Assembly (NCBI RefSeq): GCF_013368755.1
Contig: NC_049562.1
Location: 6,448,001 to 6,512,000 of the forward strand
Direction of reading: 5' to 3'
Source: Talaromyces rugulosus
Lineage: Eukaryota > Ascomycota > Eurotiomycetes > Eurotiales > Trichocomaceae
Length of the DNA stretch: 64,000 bases
The position numbers and the translations under genes are program-made. Below, piece after piece: positions 43,683 to 54,820 of this stretch. The notes below the pieces were generated by a model, which saw only the letters and a list, made by a program, of their open reading frames with translations, had not been told where the DNA came from and ran no database searches. How positions within the stretch are numbered: position 1 is the first letter of the stretch; the number at the start of each line of letters is the position of its first letter.

Positions 43683-44020
43683 GGCTATTGAAACTGGGGA
43701 ATGTAGTAGTACTGTGGCAGGGGCTATAAATATCTTTGTTATCCTGGATACTTTTCAGAATCTCGCCTGTGGTTACTTCACCAGTGATATATCTCCTTCT
43801 TTTGTAACAGCAGCCAAATCCAAGCTAGCTGAGCACAAGTTTGTCAAATTCTGAACCCTGGACATTGCAGGATATCCATCTCCCAGTTTAAGTGATTATT
43901 ATGATATGCTCATTGTGATAAATGTTATATATGTGACTTCTAATGTTTATTAAAATATAAGTTATGTTTGCTAAATGCTTTGATCTGGTGGCTTCCTAAC
44001 TTTTATAGAATACACTCACA
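43683..44020 (+). pseudogene. Decayed polyketide synthase fragment (KS and methyltransferase parts)
   Basis: The frame from 43683 reads AIETGECSSTVAGAINIF and DTFQNLACGYFTS, like the ketosynthase segment following the active-site Cys region (usual form GGVNVI...NL..A.FLS). It then changes to DISPSFVTAAKSKLAEHKFV and, after a TGA, TLDIAGYPSPSLSDYYDMLI, which is the SAM-binding region of a PKS C-methyltransferase (usual form DIS..F...A...F and LDIE). Further on, SGGFLTFIEYT matches the LKPGG.L motif of methyltransferases, preceded by a TGA where CGA (Arg) is expected. KS and MT being directly adjacent means the intervening domains are lost, so this is a deletion as well as point decay. Confidence 0.6.
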
Positions 44021-44878
44021 TTTACTATTATTTTGATTTTATTTTTAGACAACTCGATAGGTAGTAGGCTTTCGATAACGGTTGGGAGCATGCTATTATA
44101 AATGAAATTGAGTAGAAGTCAGCTCTTAAGTGTATAGGGTTTAGAGGGATAGAGTGCACTAGAGGAATAAGTCAGGAATCGCGGATTATGAGGATTTTAC
44201 TGGCTTATTAGATGGGCAATGGGTGGGATGTAACTTATGACCGCTACCATTGACTTTCAGCACTTTACTATGCGTTTTCCTTACAGTTAGGGAATAATCT
44301 GATAAATACTTCTCCACATACACTTCGAGGATCCAAAAATTAATAACTTTCACGTGTATGACAATCGTTTTCTGCTTGAAGGGGGTTTTGGATGGGACAT
44401 AATTTAATTGATATTTAGCTTGACATGTACAATAGTATGTAGCCTACTTTAGATAGAGCTTTTAGAAATAAGGAAGAATTCATAAGCAGATTGAATCATT
44501 ATTCTCCAAGTGCAAATTTCTTAGATAGACTTATATATACCAAAACGTTGTCCGAATTCTTCGCGATAATATCATTTATCTCCCCGAAATTACATCCAGC
44601 TATTTTTTATTATCATTATCATTGTTACTTTTTATTTTATTTTATTTTTCATCTACGTTTTCATCGATTGATTGATCAAAATCGCTACTCATAAGTGTAT
44701 ACAATTAAACGGGTCATCGCGACGTCACCAGTGCCTGCAAACAACCAGTTCCGGGGACATCCGTCAACTGGCGAGATACAAGTCCAGGTAGAAAAATAGA
44801 AAAAAACCCCGCAGGAATTATGGAATATTTCCATGATTAAAACTCCAATCTCTAATATTCCCATCGCAATTGATCCCA
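44021..44878. other. A+T-rich spacer and phosphoketolase promoter
   Basis: Remaining decayed DNA up to about 44500, then the upstream region of the phosphoketolase gene. No gene is supported, including the short ORF at 44491. Confidence 0.5.
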
Positions 44879-47323
44879 ATGGCATCGAGTAATGATGGCG
44901 ACAAAAAGAGCATCTCGGCTTATGGGGCGGCCAGGTCGACTGTCCAGCCAGAGAAGCCCCTCAGCCCTGAGGAGATCCGTAAGATAGATGCATATTTTCA
45001 AGCCAGTTTATATCTGTGTTTGGGTATGCTTTATCTGCGCGACAACCCTCTTCTTAGGGAACCCCTCAAGCCCGAACATATCAAGGCCCGGATTCTGGGA
45101 CATTGGGGCTCTGACGCTGGCCAATCATTCACATGGATTCACGCGAACCGCTTGATAAAAAAGTATGGCCTTGACGTGCTATACATCTCCGGTCCCGGTC
45201 ATGGGGCGCCTGGGATTCTGTCTCAATCATACCTTGAGGGCGTCTATACCGAAGTCTATCCGGACAAGACTCAAGATGAAGATGGAATGCGAGGGTTTTT
45301 CAAACAGTTCTCCTTTCCAGGTGGAATTGGGAGCCATGCAACACCGGAGACACCCGGCAGCATTCATGAAGGTGGAGAACTAGGATACTCTATCTCTCAT
45401 GCGTTCGGAACTGTTTTCGATCATCCCGATCTGATCACCGTTGCTGTAGTTGGCGATGGCGAGGCAGAAACGGGGCCATTAGCCACGAGCTGGCACAGTA
45501 CAAAGTTCTTGAACCCGGTCACAGACGGGGCTGTTCTCCCAGTGTTGCATCTGAACGGATACAAAATCAATAACCCGACAATTCTAGCACGCATTAGCCA
45601 TGAAGAGCTGACATCCTTGTTTTGCGGCTATGGGTGGACGCCGTATTTTGTTGAAGGCAGTGATCGCCCAAGCATGCACGAAGCAATGGCAGCCACTATT
45701 GAGCATTGCATCTTAGAAATCAAAAAGATACAACAACAAGCTCGAGCGGCTAAAAAGGCATTCCGACCTCGCTGGCCCATGATTATTCTTCGAACCCCAA
45801 AGGGATGGACTGCTCCAAAAGATGTGGATGGCCACAAGCTCGAGGGCTTCTGGCGGGCACATCAGGTCCCTATAACGAATGTCGCAACAAATCCATCACA
45901 TTTGAAGCTTCTCGACTCATGGATGCGAAGCTACAAACCAGAAGAGCTCTTCGACAAAAACGGTAGATTGATTTCCGAGCTTAGGGCTCTGGCCCCAGAG
46001 GGAAATGCGCGTATCAGTGCGAACCCTGTAGGAAATGGCGGCATTCTCCGGAAGCCACTCGATATGCCTGATTTTCGACAATACACATTTCCAGAGATAG
46101 AAGCCGGAGTGACCACCGCAGGCAGCATGACCAATATGGCCAAGTTTATGCGAGATGTCATTGCAATGAACGGTACTAGTTTCCGTCTTTTCGGACCCGA
46201 CGAGACCGAGTCCAACAAACTTGGCGAGGTATACAAAGCTTCGAAAAAGGTCTGGCTTGGAGAGTACTTTGATGAGGATCAGGATGGAGGTAATCTGGCA
46301 ACAGAAGGCCGCGTCATGGAAATGCTCAGTGAGCATACCGTTGAGGGCTGGATGGAAGGTTATGTCCTCTCGGGAAGACATGGTGTGCTCAATAGTTATG
46401 AGCCGTTCATTCACATCATTGACTCCATGGTAAACCAGCACTGCAAGTGGCTTGAGAAATGCCTAGAAGTTGAATGGCGCGCAAAGGTTGCTTCTCTCAA
46501 CATTTTGTTAACGGCGACTGTCTGGAGGCAAGACCACAATGGCTTCACACATCAAGACCCGGGTTTCCTCGACGTTGTTGCAAACAAAAGCCCAGAGGTA
46601 GTCCGGATTTACCTACCTCCAGACGGAAACTGCCTTTTGTCCGTGATGGACCATTGCCTCCGCAGTGTGAACTACGTCAATGTCATTGTAGCCGATAAGC
46701 AAGAGCATATCCAATTTCTCGGGCCGGAAGACGCTATTCAGCATTGCACAAAAGGCGCTGGGATCTGGGACTGGGCCAGCAATGATCAAGGCTGCGAAAC
46801 GGACATTGTTTTTGCATCGTGTGGCGATGTAGCAACCCACGAAGCTCTAGCAGCGGCTGCTCTGATTCGAGAGTATTTACCGTTCTTGGCCGTCCGCTTT
46901 GTCAACGTTGTAGATCTCTTTCGACTCATTTCCGAGAGTCAGCATCCGCATGGAATGTCAGATCGAGAGTGGAAATCCCTGTTCACGGTGGACAAACCCA
47001 TAATCTTCAACTTTCACTCTTATCCCTGGCTGGTACATCGCATGACCTACAAGCGGCCCGGCCAGCACAATCTGCACGTGAGAGGCTACAGGGAGAAAGG
47101 GAACATCGACACACCGTTTGAGTTGGCAATACGGAACCAAACAGATAGATACAGTTTGGCCATTGAAGCTATTGACCGAATTCCATCTCTAGGAAATACA
47201 GCTTCTTCTGTGAGAGAGAAGTTCATCCGCCTCCGATTATCAGCCAGTTCAGCGGCATACGAAAACGGGATTGATCCAGAACACATTCGCAACTGGCGAT
47301 GGCCTTTCCCAATAAGAGAATGA
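44879..47323 (+). CDS. phk: Xylulose-5-phosphate/fructose-6-phosphate phosphoketolase
   Basis: Intronless, 814 residues from the ATG at 44879, the normal full length. The N-terminal domain carries GHWGSDAGQSFTWIHANRLI and the substrate loop SGPGHGAPG. The thiamine diphosphate motif is VAVVGDGEAETGPLA with a downstream NGYKINNPT. The family-specific SHATPETPGSIHEGGELGYS block is present, and the C-terminal domain includes FTHQDPGFLDVVANK, DGNCLLSVMDHCL and the closing HIRNWRWPF. The enzyme uses thiamine diphosphate and magnesium to split xylulose-5-phosphate (and often fructose-6-phosphate) with phosphate into acetyl phosphate plus a triose or tetrose phosphate in the cytosol, feeding acetate and acetyl-CoA. 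The gene looks intact although it borders decayed DNA on its 5' side. Confidence 0.97.
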   Translation: MASSNDGDKKSISAYGAARSTVQPEKPLSPEEIRKIDAYFQASLYLCLGMLYLRDNPLLREPLKPEHIKARILGHWGSDAGQSFTWIHANRLIKKYGLDVLYISGPGHGAPGILSQSYLEGVYTEVYPDKTQDEDGMRGFFKQFSFPGGIGSHATPETPGSIHEGGELGYSISHAFGTVFDHPDLITVAVVGDGEAETGPLATSWHSTKFLNPVTDGAVLPVLHLNGYKINNPTILARISHEELTSLFCGYGWTPYFVEGSDRPSMHEAMAATIEHCILEIKKIQQQARAAKKAFRPRWPMIILRTPKGWTAPKDVDGHKLEGFWRAHQVPITNVATNPSHLKLLDSWMRSYKPEELFDKNGRLISELRALAPEGNARISANPVGNGGILRKPLDMPDFRQYTFPEIEAGVTTAGSMTNMAKFMRDVIAMNGTSFRLFGPDETESNKLGEVYKASKKVWLGEYFDEDQDGGNLATEGRVMEMLSEHTVEGWMEGYVLSGRHGVLNSYEPFIHIIDSMVNQHCKWLEKCLEVEWRAKVASLNILLTATVWRQDHNGFTHQDPGFLDVVANKSPEVVRIYLPPDGNCLLSVMDHCLRSVNYVNVIVADKQEHIQFLGPEDAIQHCTKGAGIWDWASNDQGCETDIVFASCGDVATHEALAAAALIREYLPFLAVRFVNVVDLFRLISESQHPHGMSDREWKSLFTVDKPIIFNFHSYPWLVHRMTYKRPGQHNLHVRGYREKGNIDTPFELAIRNQTDRYSLAIEAIDRIPSLGNTASSVREKFIRLRLSASSAAYENGIDPEHIRNWRWPFPIRE

Positions 47324-47547
47324 TGGTTTATTTTAGAAGCCACATGCAGTGTAATTAAGTGTCTTGACCAATAGCCGAAATATACTATTGCTTCGATTTT
47401 ATTCCAAATATTCCACCTTGATTACATGTATATATTCCCCGGGGTTTGCGTTTTTGTCTTCCAATATTGAAGCTCCTCGCAACGTTACAAGCAAATAACA
47501 AAAACAAAAACAAAACAAGTTTTGCGAGACAGTCTTCGGCTCTTGGC

Positions 47548-49119
47548 TCAGAATTGACCTAATTGGGAGAGAGCACAGATACCTTTCATCTTTTCTTTTA
47601 GAGATGTATTTTCTCTTTCCAGCTTCTCGTTTCTGTCTGTGATACTCTCCAAGTCCTTGTTTCGTTTTGAAGTCTCCTCTCGTAAACGATCAATCTCTGC
47701 CATTTTCTCGGAAATCACTTTATTTTGCTGGTTTTCCATTCGCTTTTGTAACAGCTCTAGCGCATTTTCGGCTTTTTTGGCCTCCCTCTCTCTTTGTTTA
47801 ACCTGTTCTTTCAAATCCAGGAGAATTGACTGCGTGTTAGAGAATGCTTCAGTCATTTGAGATAATGTTTCGCTCAAAGCCGATTCCTGAAATTGAACCA
47901 TTTGGCGACGTTTTCTAACGACGCTAATGTCATCACAAAATCGCATCGCTAAGTCGGCCATGTCATTTTCAACCCCATTTACAACCAGCGAGTCAACGAG
48001 GTGAAACTGACAGGTGCGTTGCTCTGCTTGTCGAGCTGGGGTCAAGCCACTGGCCAGTGTTTCATTGGGCGCGGCCTCTCCGACCGAACAAGGGAGTGGC
48101 AGCCCATTGGCAGCTTCTTCTTCTTCTTCAACCTGAGCTACCTGTGTAAGCTCGCTTTGGGAAGGATAGATCTGTCGCGCATGGTCGAGTGTCACATTCT
48201 GCGAATCTTTCTGGACACTGTTTTGTCTTGGGAGAGAAGCTTCTGGCGACTGAGGATCAGTAGACTTTGAATGTCTACCATTGGGAGAGGTAACTGTCTG
48301 TTGCTGTATCCTCCCATTTGAATCTTCGGTACATGGGCGTTTCGCGGCCTTTACTAATGACATCAGTACAGTCTTTAATATTCCAGACGTTACCAAGGCC
48401 ATACATGAGAGGGTTGTGCGAGAGAATTTTCGGTTTCACAAACAGCCTCGCCTTCCTTTAGGGCATCTGCTGTTCGCTTTGGGGCGTGTGCGAGGTATTG
48501 TTCTGGCGGTGGATGATGTTCTGGTGGATGATGTTCTGGTGGATGATGTTCTGGTGGATGATGTTCTGGTGGATGATGTTCTGGTGGATGATGTTCTGGT
48601 GGATGATGTTCTGGTGGATGATGTTCTGGTGGATGATGTTCTGGTGGATGATGTTCTGGTGGATGATGTTCTGGTGGATGATGTTCTGGTGGATGATGTT
48701 CTGGTGGATGATGTTCTGGTGGATGATGTATTGGAGGAGGGTGTTCTGGAGGAGGGTGTTCTAGAGCAGGGTGTTCTGGTATCTGCCTTGATGGCAAGAA
48801 AGAATTCTCCTCTGGTACCTGAATCCTCGTCCTCAATCGATCCATTCTCTTTACTTCCTATCCATGGTACAGTTAGAGCAGATAGTAGTGTGAGAACCAT
48901 GAATCCCATATACTCACACTGTACATATATGTCAAAGCTCCCACTGTGCGAGACGGCCACAGGTTCTCCATATCATTAGCTGCGAAGCTGGCAAAGACAA
49001 GCTGTTGGGAGGTCATTTGATACCTTTTGAAATTCTTCCCAGGACAGATGCTGATTTTGGCTTCTAGCAATGACCATTTGCCGTTTTTCTTCCTCAGTCC
49101 AGCGAACCGGTTTTGCCAT
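47548..49119 (-). CDS. Myb/SANT-like protein with HHPPE tandem repeats and coiled coil
   Basis: Four exons (49024-49119, 48918-48965, 48405-48857, 47548-48348) give 465 residues. The N-terminus MAKPVRWTEEEKRQMVIARS continues over intron 1 as SWEEFQK-NLWPSRTVGALTYMYS, a Myb/SANT-like helix pattern. Next comes a low-complexity tract with about 14 perfect HHPPE units and a few variants (EHPPP, EHPAL). The C-terminal 150 residues form a long coiled coil (KQREREAKKAENALELLQKR onward). Intron 1 was chosen because it restores the third Myb helix, and intron 3 (donor GTATGG) because it restores the frame into AAKRPCTEDSNG. The protein is probably nuclear; a role in DNA binding or chromatin is inferred. 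An alternative upstream ATG at 49200 adds 27 residues. Confidence 0.72.
48511..48780. repeat. 15-bp coding minisatellite
   Basis: Fourteen perfect copies of GGATGATGTTCTGGT run from 48511 to 48720, followed by four variant copies to 48780. On the minus strand each unit codes HHPPE in the gene frame. Because 15 is a multiple of three and no unit contains a stop on either strand, several other frames are also open across the array. Unit number is likely to vary between strains by slippage or unequal exchange without shifting the frame. Confidence 0.97.
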
Positions 49120-50688
49120 TTTTTTTCGCCTTGTAGTAATAAGCGAGAGTTTCTCTGAAGGTACCGAGAAAGTCACTAGATATGTTCCTCGTGTGCGCAT
49201 TACAGAATAATCAGAAACTCGAAGTTGGGGCCAGGAAGAAGAAAATAGAGGGCAGTATACAATATTGAGCGGTTGGGGGAAAATGGCGTTGGCATAACCA
49301 GCCTATCTGAACCACGGGAAAAGGAAGTCTAAACTGGACTTGTAGACTCCTATTTCCGGGTGAGTTATTTTTATTTTCGGCTTATCATTTAATTTCTACT
49401 ATTGGGCATGGCATGCAGGGTTGCGCCGGGGTTCCGTCGATTTGGTTGGGCAATGCTTATGTTTGTTTTTTTTGCCCGGTCCAAATCGATATTTGACCAT
49501 TATGGCTGCTCTTCAATAGCAGAGCTCAGTAACGGAGACTTGAATTTGTATAAAATCTGTATAAACTTTTTACACATAATGAATTTTGATACATGATCAT
49601 CGGAAACTTGGTCTCAATGCTGTAGTTCGATGTTATCAAAGTGTATAACATTGTCGCCATGATACGAGAAAAAGAAAGCTTCGCAAAATCTGTCTAATGA
49701 GGCCCCACTGCGGCGAGTCCCACAGACCAGGCTAAAATGCAAAAATATCGGTTGCTCTTGGGCTTTTGAGCTGTGACCTTTGTGGCTGCTTTAGTAGCTT
49801 TAGTCAGGTTGAGCTATCATTATTATTCGGCATATTGTGTAACGACAACCAACAGGCTATTGGGCAACACCTCAATACGCCCTTGTCCATCTCGATCCCC
49901 CTTTTCAAAGATTCCAAATGTCGACCCTGATCCATCATCACCGCCTGGTCGAGTCTATCTAAAACACTACCTAACCGGGCGACGCATCAGCGCGCCAGTG
50001 GAGCTCAAATACAGCACCACATGTTTTCTTTCCATAGCCATGACCGGATATTAGTGTATTGAAAATATGCTAAGTTTGTTGGTATTCTATTGGTAAAAAA
50101 AACATTTCATTTATTAGTGTGTCAGCGGTGCTATATTGCGAATTGCCCCGCTTAGGCGGTTTGGGATTCAATCAACAGTGCGGAGAAATTTCGCGGGGGT
50201 GAATCCTACTCTTGGGACGTAAGCGCTGAGATGATTATTATTATATTTAGTGAATTGTATATTATCTCTAAGAGTCTTTTTGATGGCCATACAGACACGT
50301 ATGGTGAATCATCAAGTGAGTACTTGGTGATCAAAAGCTCAAGTGGGTACTGTAAGAGCAGATCCACTGAACAAAAAAGAGCTCAAGATGTCTATAAACC
50401 ATACTACATGTATAATCGTAAAGTCACCAGATAATTATTCTGGCTGCCGACCTTGGTACTCGATGCTTATATCTGAGCGATGAGAAACGTCTCATCGCAT
50501 GTTGAGCGATATCGCTTTTAGGCCGAGATCGCTTGTCACAGCGATGTCGCTATTATATCCCTACATGCAGACCTCTTTGAGCGGTCAACGTGTTTTTATA
50601 TTTAAATATATCATAGGAATCTATCGAAGAGATTTCCTCCTTTTAACTTGTCACTATAAAATATACTAGTCAGAGAACACTGTCTACA
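49120..50688. other. Divergent intergenic region
   Basis: A 1.57 kb spacer between the Myb-like gene and the AtuA-like gene. Contains A+T-rich parts and short ORFs without recognised products, for example at 49773. TATA-like words lie just upstream of 50689. Confidence 0.5.
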
Positions 50689-52524
50689 ATGAGTCCGCCA
50701 CGGAAGAAAGAAGAGCTCAAAATCCTTACACCTGTAGGGATGCTAGGTTATGGGTTCGATGAGTTTCTGTTTTGGGATGCTGTGAAAGATGGTGCTGATG
50801 CTATCATTGTTGACTGTGGTTCGACCGACAGTGGGCCGTCCAAACTGGCGCTGGACGCAACCACTATCAGCCGGGAATCGTGGGAAAGAGACTTGGACAT
50901 TCTTCTCGCATCTTGTCACAAGTATAAAGTGCCAGTAATTCTTGGCTCCGCTGGTGGTGATGGTGCCAATGTCCATGTTCAGCTCTTCGTTGACATCATT
51001 CACGAATTGATCACTGCCAAAGGATACAGAACGATGAACATCGTCACAATTGAAGCCGAAATCGAAAAGGGTTTTATCTACGAAAAACATGAAGCTGGTC
51101 AAGTCCTACCATGTAGCGCAGCAGTACCCGAGATAACTGCTCACGATATCAAAACAGCATCCAAGGTCGTCGCGCAGATGGGTATGGAGCCGTTCATCCA
51201 TGCAATGGAGAAGTATGGCGACTTTGATATAATTGTTGCTGGACGGGCCTATGATCCCTCCCCGTATGCTGCCTTTTGCGTCTACAACGGTTTCACGGAT
51301 ATGGGTATAGCTTATCATATGGGGAAGATCATGGAATGCGGCGGATTGTGCGCAAAGCCCAAAAGCCGAGAGTCTCTCGCTATCATCCGGGAAGACAGCT
51401 TTGACATTCTTCCTCTAAACCCGGGTGCTCGATGCACGCCGACTTCAATTGCGGCCCACACACTTTATGAGAAAACTCGACCCGATATCTTACTCGGCCC
51501 TGGAGGTGCCCTTCACCTGGCGGATGCAAAATATGAACAACTTCCCGATAACCGAACTGTTCGAGTCAGGGGATCGAAATTCGTGCCGTCCAAAGAAGGC
51601 GAGTATACTGTAAAGCTCGAAGGGGCAAGAGCAGCAGGCTATCGAAGCGTTTTTATCGGTGGCTTTCGAGATCCCATTCTCATCGGCCAGTTGTCGTCCT
51701 TCCTTTCCAAAGTAGAGGAACATGTTCGCTCAAAGATCCCCTTTGACTACGACTTGCGACTTCATGAGTACGGTAATAAAGGAATAATGGGCTCATTAGA
51801 GCCCGAGAGAGACTATACACCGAAAGAAATCTGTCTTTGCGGCGAAGCTAGGGCTGCCACGCAGGCTGAGGCAAGCCATGTTATAAATACCGCTCGCATT
51901 GCATGTCTTCATGCTCCCTACGCCGGTCAGCTAGCCACAGCTGGGAATTTTGCAATGCCTTTCCCTCCTTATGATATCCCACTAGGACAGGTTTCTGAAT
52001 TTTGCATTTATCACATTGTGACAAGCGTCGATCCTTTGGCGCTCTTTCCGATACAACAAAAAGTCATTCTGGGTTCGAACGAGTACACTGAAGTTGCAGA
52101 CATGAAAGATATTGTACCGCCGACAACAAAGACAAGTTCCCAAAACGGTGTCTCTCCTCCGTTGTCGCCGATGAAATTTCATCCACCGGCACCACAGGGT
52201 CATTGCTATCTCGGTGAGGTGGCTTCGGTTTTGAGAACTAAAAATGCAGGTCCCTACGAACTGACACTCGATGTGATGTTCGACAACGAAGAGATATTTC
52301 ACAAAGTGAAACAAACTGGTCTTTTGTCCAAGGATACCATTGCTCGGCTATACAATATTCCAAAGGAAGACATTTTAGTTTGCATGTTTTGGGACCCAGC
52401 TCTTGCATTCAAGAGCACTATCAAGCGGCCGTTGGTCTCTGGGCAGTTTGGTGAAACAGATCTGCATGGATCACAGCAACATGCACCGGCCATGTATCTA
52501 ATGTTGCCCTTTGCAAGGCAATAA
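50689..52524 (+). CDS. AtuA-like (DUF1446) protein fused to DUF4387
   Basis: Intronless ORF of 611 residues. The first 450 residues are the AtuA/DUF1446 family: LKILTPVGMLGYGFDEFLFW, GADAIIVDCGSTDSGPSKLA, VPVILGSAGGDGANVHVQLF and FDIIVAGRAYDPSPYAAF are its conserved blocks. The last 120 residues (GHCYLGEVASVLRTKNAGPY through MFWDPALAFKSTI) match the DUF4387 domain that in bacteria is often a separate neighbouring gene. The founder AtuA is part of acyclic terpene utilisation in Pseudomonas, but most members have unknown reactions. The fusion suggests that the two partners form one functional unit. No signal peptide is seen, so it is likely cytosolic. Two Zn2Cys6 regulators and a flavin monooxygenase follow on the other strand, hinting at a regulated catabolic or tailoring cluster. 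Confidence 0.9.
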   Translation: MSPPRKKEELKILTPVGMLGYGFDEFLFWDAVKDGADAIIVDCGSTDSGPSKLALDATTISRESWERDLDILLASCHKYKVPVILGSAGGDGANVHVQLFVDIIHELITAKGYRTMNIVTIEAEIEKGFIYEKHEAGQVLPCSAAVPEITAHDIKTASKVVAQMGMEPFIHAMEKYGDFDIIVAGRAYDPSPYAAFCVYNGFTDMGIAYHMGKIMECGGLCAKPKSRESLAIIREDSFDILPLNPGARCTPTSIAAHTLYEKTRPDILLGPGGALHLADAKYEQLPDNRTVRVRGSKFVPSKEGEYTVKLEGARAAGYRSVFIGGFRDPILIGQLSSFLSKVEEHVRSKIPFDYDLRLHEYGNKGIMGSLEPERDYTPKEICLCGEARAATQAEASHVINTARIACLHAPYAGQLATAGNFAMPFPPYDIPLGQVSEFCIYHIVTSVDPLALFPIQQKVILGSNEYTEVADMKDIVPPTTKTSSQNGVSPPLSPMKFHPPAPQGHCYLGEVASVLRTKNAGPYELTLDVMFDNEEIFHKVKQTGLLSKDTIARLYNIPKEDILVCMFWDPALAFKSTIKRPLVSGQFGETDLHGSQQHAPAMYLMLPFARQ

Positions 52525-52634
52525 TTAAAATCCACGGTTTTTATTTATAGTATTGATGTAAAAAAAAATTCTAGCCCATCTGTGGCGGTCAACCATGTGA
52601 AATAGATTTTGTTGTAGATCAAGTAATACTGTTC

Positions 52635-54570
52635 TCAATAGTTGGTAATCACAGAATTCCAGTGACGAAAAAGTCCATCCTCATTCAGCACGTTCTCTGC
52701 CCACGAGGCGCTCAGCTCTTCTAACACGGCTGTAGTCGTATAGTCAGCTGGACGCATGTTTCGCACTTCTGGACTAAATCGCTGCTTAGCACGCCAAACA
52801 GCATCGTACATTACGTTGGCAGACATTCTGGACTGGACGCTGAGCCGCGGTAATTGAGGATCCTTTTCCTCTAGTTTGCTCAAATATGCAACGAGAGTAC
52901 TAATGCGAAATAGATGATCGTTTTCCATGAGTGAGCCACTCCGTAAGAAGTCCCATCCTTGACTGATCAAGTTTCGCGTCGATGGGGAATCAATGACGCT
53001 TAACTGAGGTGCAGAAGAAGAACATAACTTGAGGAGAAAAGTGATTGCGTGGATGACCGATTGATAAATCTGTCGCGTCCAATATGGTGCTTCGAACGAA
53101 TTTGTCACTGCTATCTGCACGAGCTCCATTGCTGCATGGTAGCCACGGAGAAGAATTTCGCATCTGCTGCTATCATCGGTGTTGTCTTTCCCTTCTCCGA
53201 TATTATGCTCAAGGGCGTAGCTATAGAGTTGTAGGCTAACCGCTAAGAAGCAAATTTCGCCAGAGGTATCCCTATCGCCTGTGTTGACGGTTCTAGCAGC
53301 GGCAAGATCTGTTTCGAAGAGATGTATCAGTTGCATGCGGTTGCTGGACAAGCCCGAGAAAGACAATATGTCATTTCCCAGTGAGTTCGATATTCGGAAG
53401 CCCAGATAAGCGGTTCGTAATTGATCTCTTAGCACGCAGGGAATCCTAATATCCGGTGTTTCCAGAGCACTTATAATGGTCCGATCGATATGAAAACAGG
53501 TTGGGACACCGAGTTCAGTGCTTAAACTACTATCATTAGTCTTTGTCCACCAAATCATATTCTCACACGGGGATGATCATACTGCTGACTGAGAATGAAA
53601 CAGGCAAGCCACGTCTTCTTCTGCATGAATGCCCGGTCTTCGTCGTATGGTTCATCATACGTGAAATCAGAAGGAAATTTGTACCGATGCAGGCCAATTT
53701 CGAGAGCAGAACTAGTGGCCAGTCCAGAGTATAAGAGTGATGGGTCTGCAGATTTTGGGCCAAATGGTAATGGCCAGCAGCACAGAAGCAGAAGCGCCTG
53801 TATCATCCAAAGTTCTTTTCCGTTGGAATGGAGGATTTTTTCAATCAATTTTGGGATAGCACTGGATAATGCGAGGTAAATTGACGGATTCTCTTTTGTG
53901 GTCTTGGAGGCGATGGTGATTATTGTCCAGAAAAGGGGTAGCTGAGAAAGATAGCACTGCAAAAGATGAGGCAGCTCTGGAGCAATGGGGAACAGCGGGT
54001 GATAATAAGTATAGTATCTACACATCCTAAGCAAATTAAGAAACATGAAAAGAAAGATAAAGATAAACTTGCTCTTTAAGAAGTAGATGAATTGCCGACA
54101 AGTCCAATGTCGTGTCCTCGAGCGACATATTGTTGAACTCCACTTCTGAATGTAGTAGTATCGATTCTATGTCTGTCGTTATCGTTTGACTTGTTTCACT
54201 TTTACTAGAACTTTCTGGAGTTGTGGGACTAGTATCTCGTTCTTTGGATCCCAATCTGCGCTTGATGTCAATCAACTCTTTTTCAACTTTTTCCAGACGA
54301 CTAGGCTCAGCGTCAGTTGCAAGCTGATTCATGTATAACATAGATGTCCGAGGAGCTCTTACTCCCTCTTCGCAGTCCTTTTAAAAGAAGGATCGACTGA
54401 ACATCGTAGCTTGAATTTCTCGCAGCGCGAGCACGGCGAAGGAAACCTCGCCTTTACGTCGCATTTCAACTGATTGTTGAGTTAGCCGTTGTGTCAGAGC
54501 TCAGTTATCAAGTGTATACCTTCATCTGACGGCAATGAATGCATGGCGTTGATTTACTTCCCGGAGGCAT
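52635..54570 (-). CDS. Zn2Cys6 fungal transcription factor
   Basis: Five exons (54520-54570, 54363-54469, 54073-54300, 53583-54026, 52635-53529) give 574 residues. The DNA-binding cluster is split by intron 1: STPCIHCRQMK, then LKCDVKARFPSPCSRCEKFK and LRCSVD, six cysteines in Zn2Cys6 spacing. A short coiled linker follows (RLEKVEKELIDIKRRLG), and the middle-homology regulatory domain includes YYTYYHPLFPIAPELPHLL. Intron 3 (54027-54072, 46 nt) uses a GC donor (GA|GCAAGT) and is required to keep the frame. Intron 4 was placed to join ILSQ to STELGVPTCF. The protein is nuclear. It points away from the second regulator and ends 110 bp from the AtuA-like gene (tail to tail), so it may control that gene. 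Confidence 0.87.
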
Positions 54571-54820
54571 TAGTCTTTATGAGTTTGATATATACAAGGG
54601 CGATTAATTGGTAGAGGTTTTGCTGAATGGAAATTGGGTCTTTGAACCGCTTCGGGGTGACGGAAGTGGGTCAGCCAGTAATGACTCAGCAAATTTAATT
54701 ATCAACCACCTGGTCTCGCCTTTTCGAAGTAATAAAAATTGCGTATATAGTGTGATATAATATTCTAGTTCATGTTTTTTCATTAAATTATTTTTAATCT
54801 GCAAAAAAATCTACCTCTGT

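Noticed and set aside
48511..48780. CRISPR-like array
   Set aside because: Units are directly adjacent without spacers and lie in a eukaryotic coding exon. This is a minisatellite.
48486..48979. Long plus-strand and alternative minus-strand ORFs over the 15-bp array
   Set aside because: The repeat unit has no stop in these frames, so the ORFs are open by composition. Only the minus frame coding HHPPE links by good splice sites to the Myb-like and coiled-coil exons.
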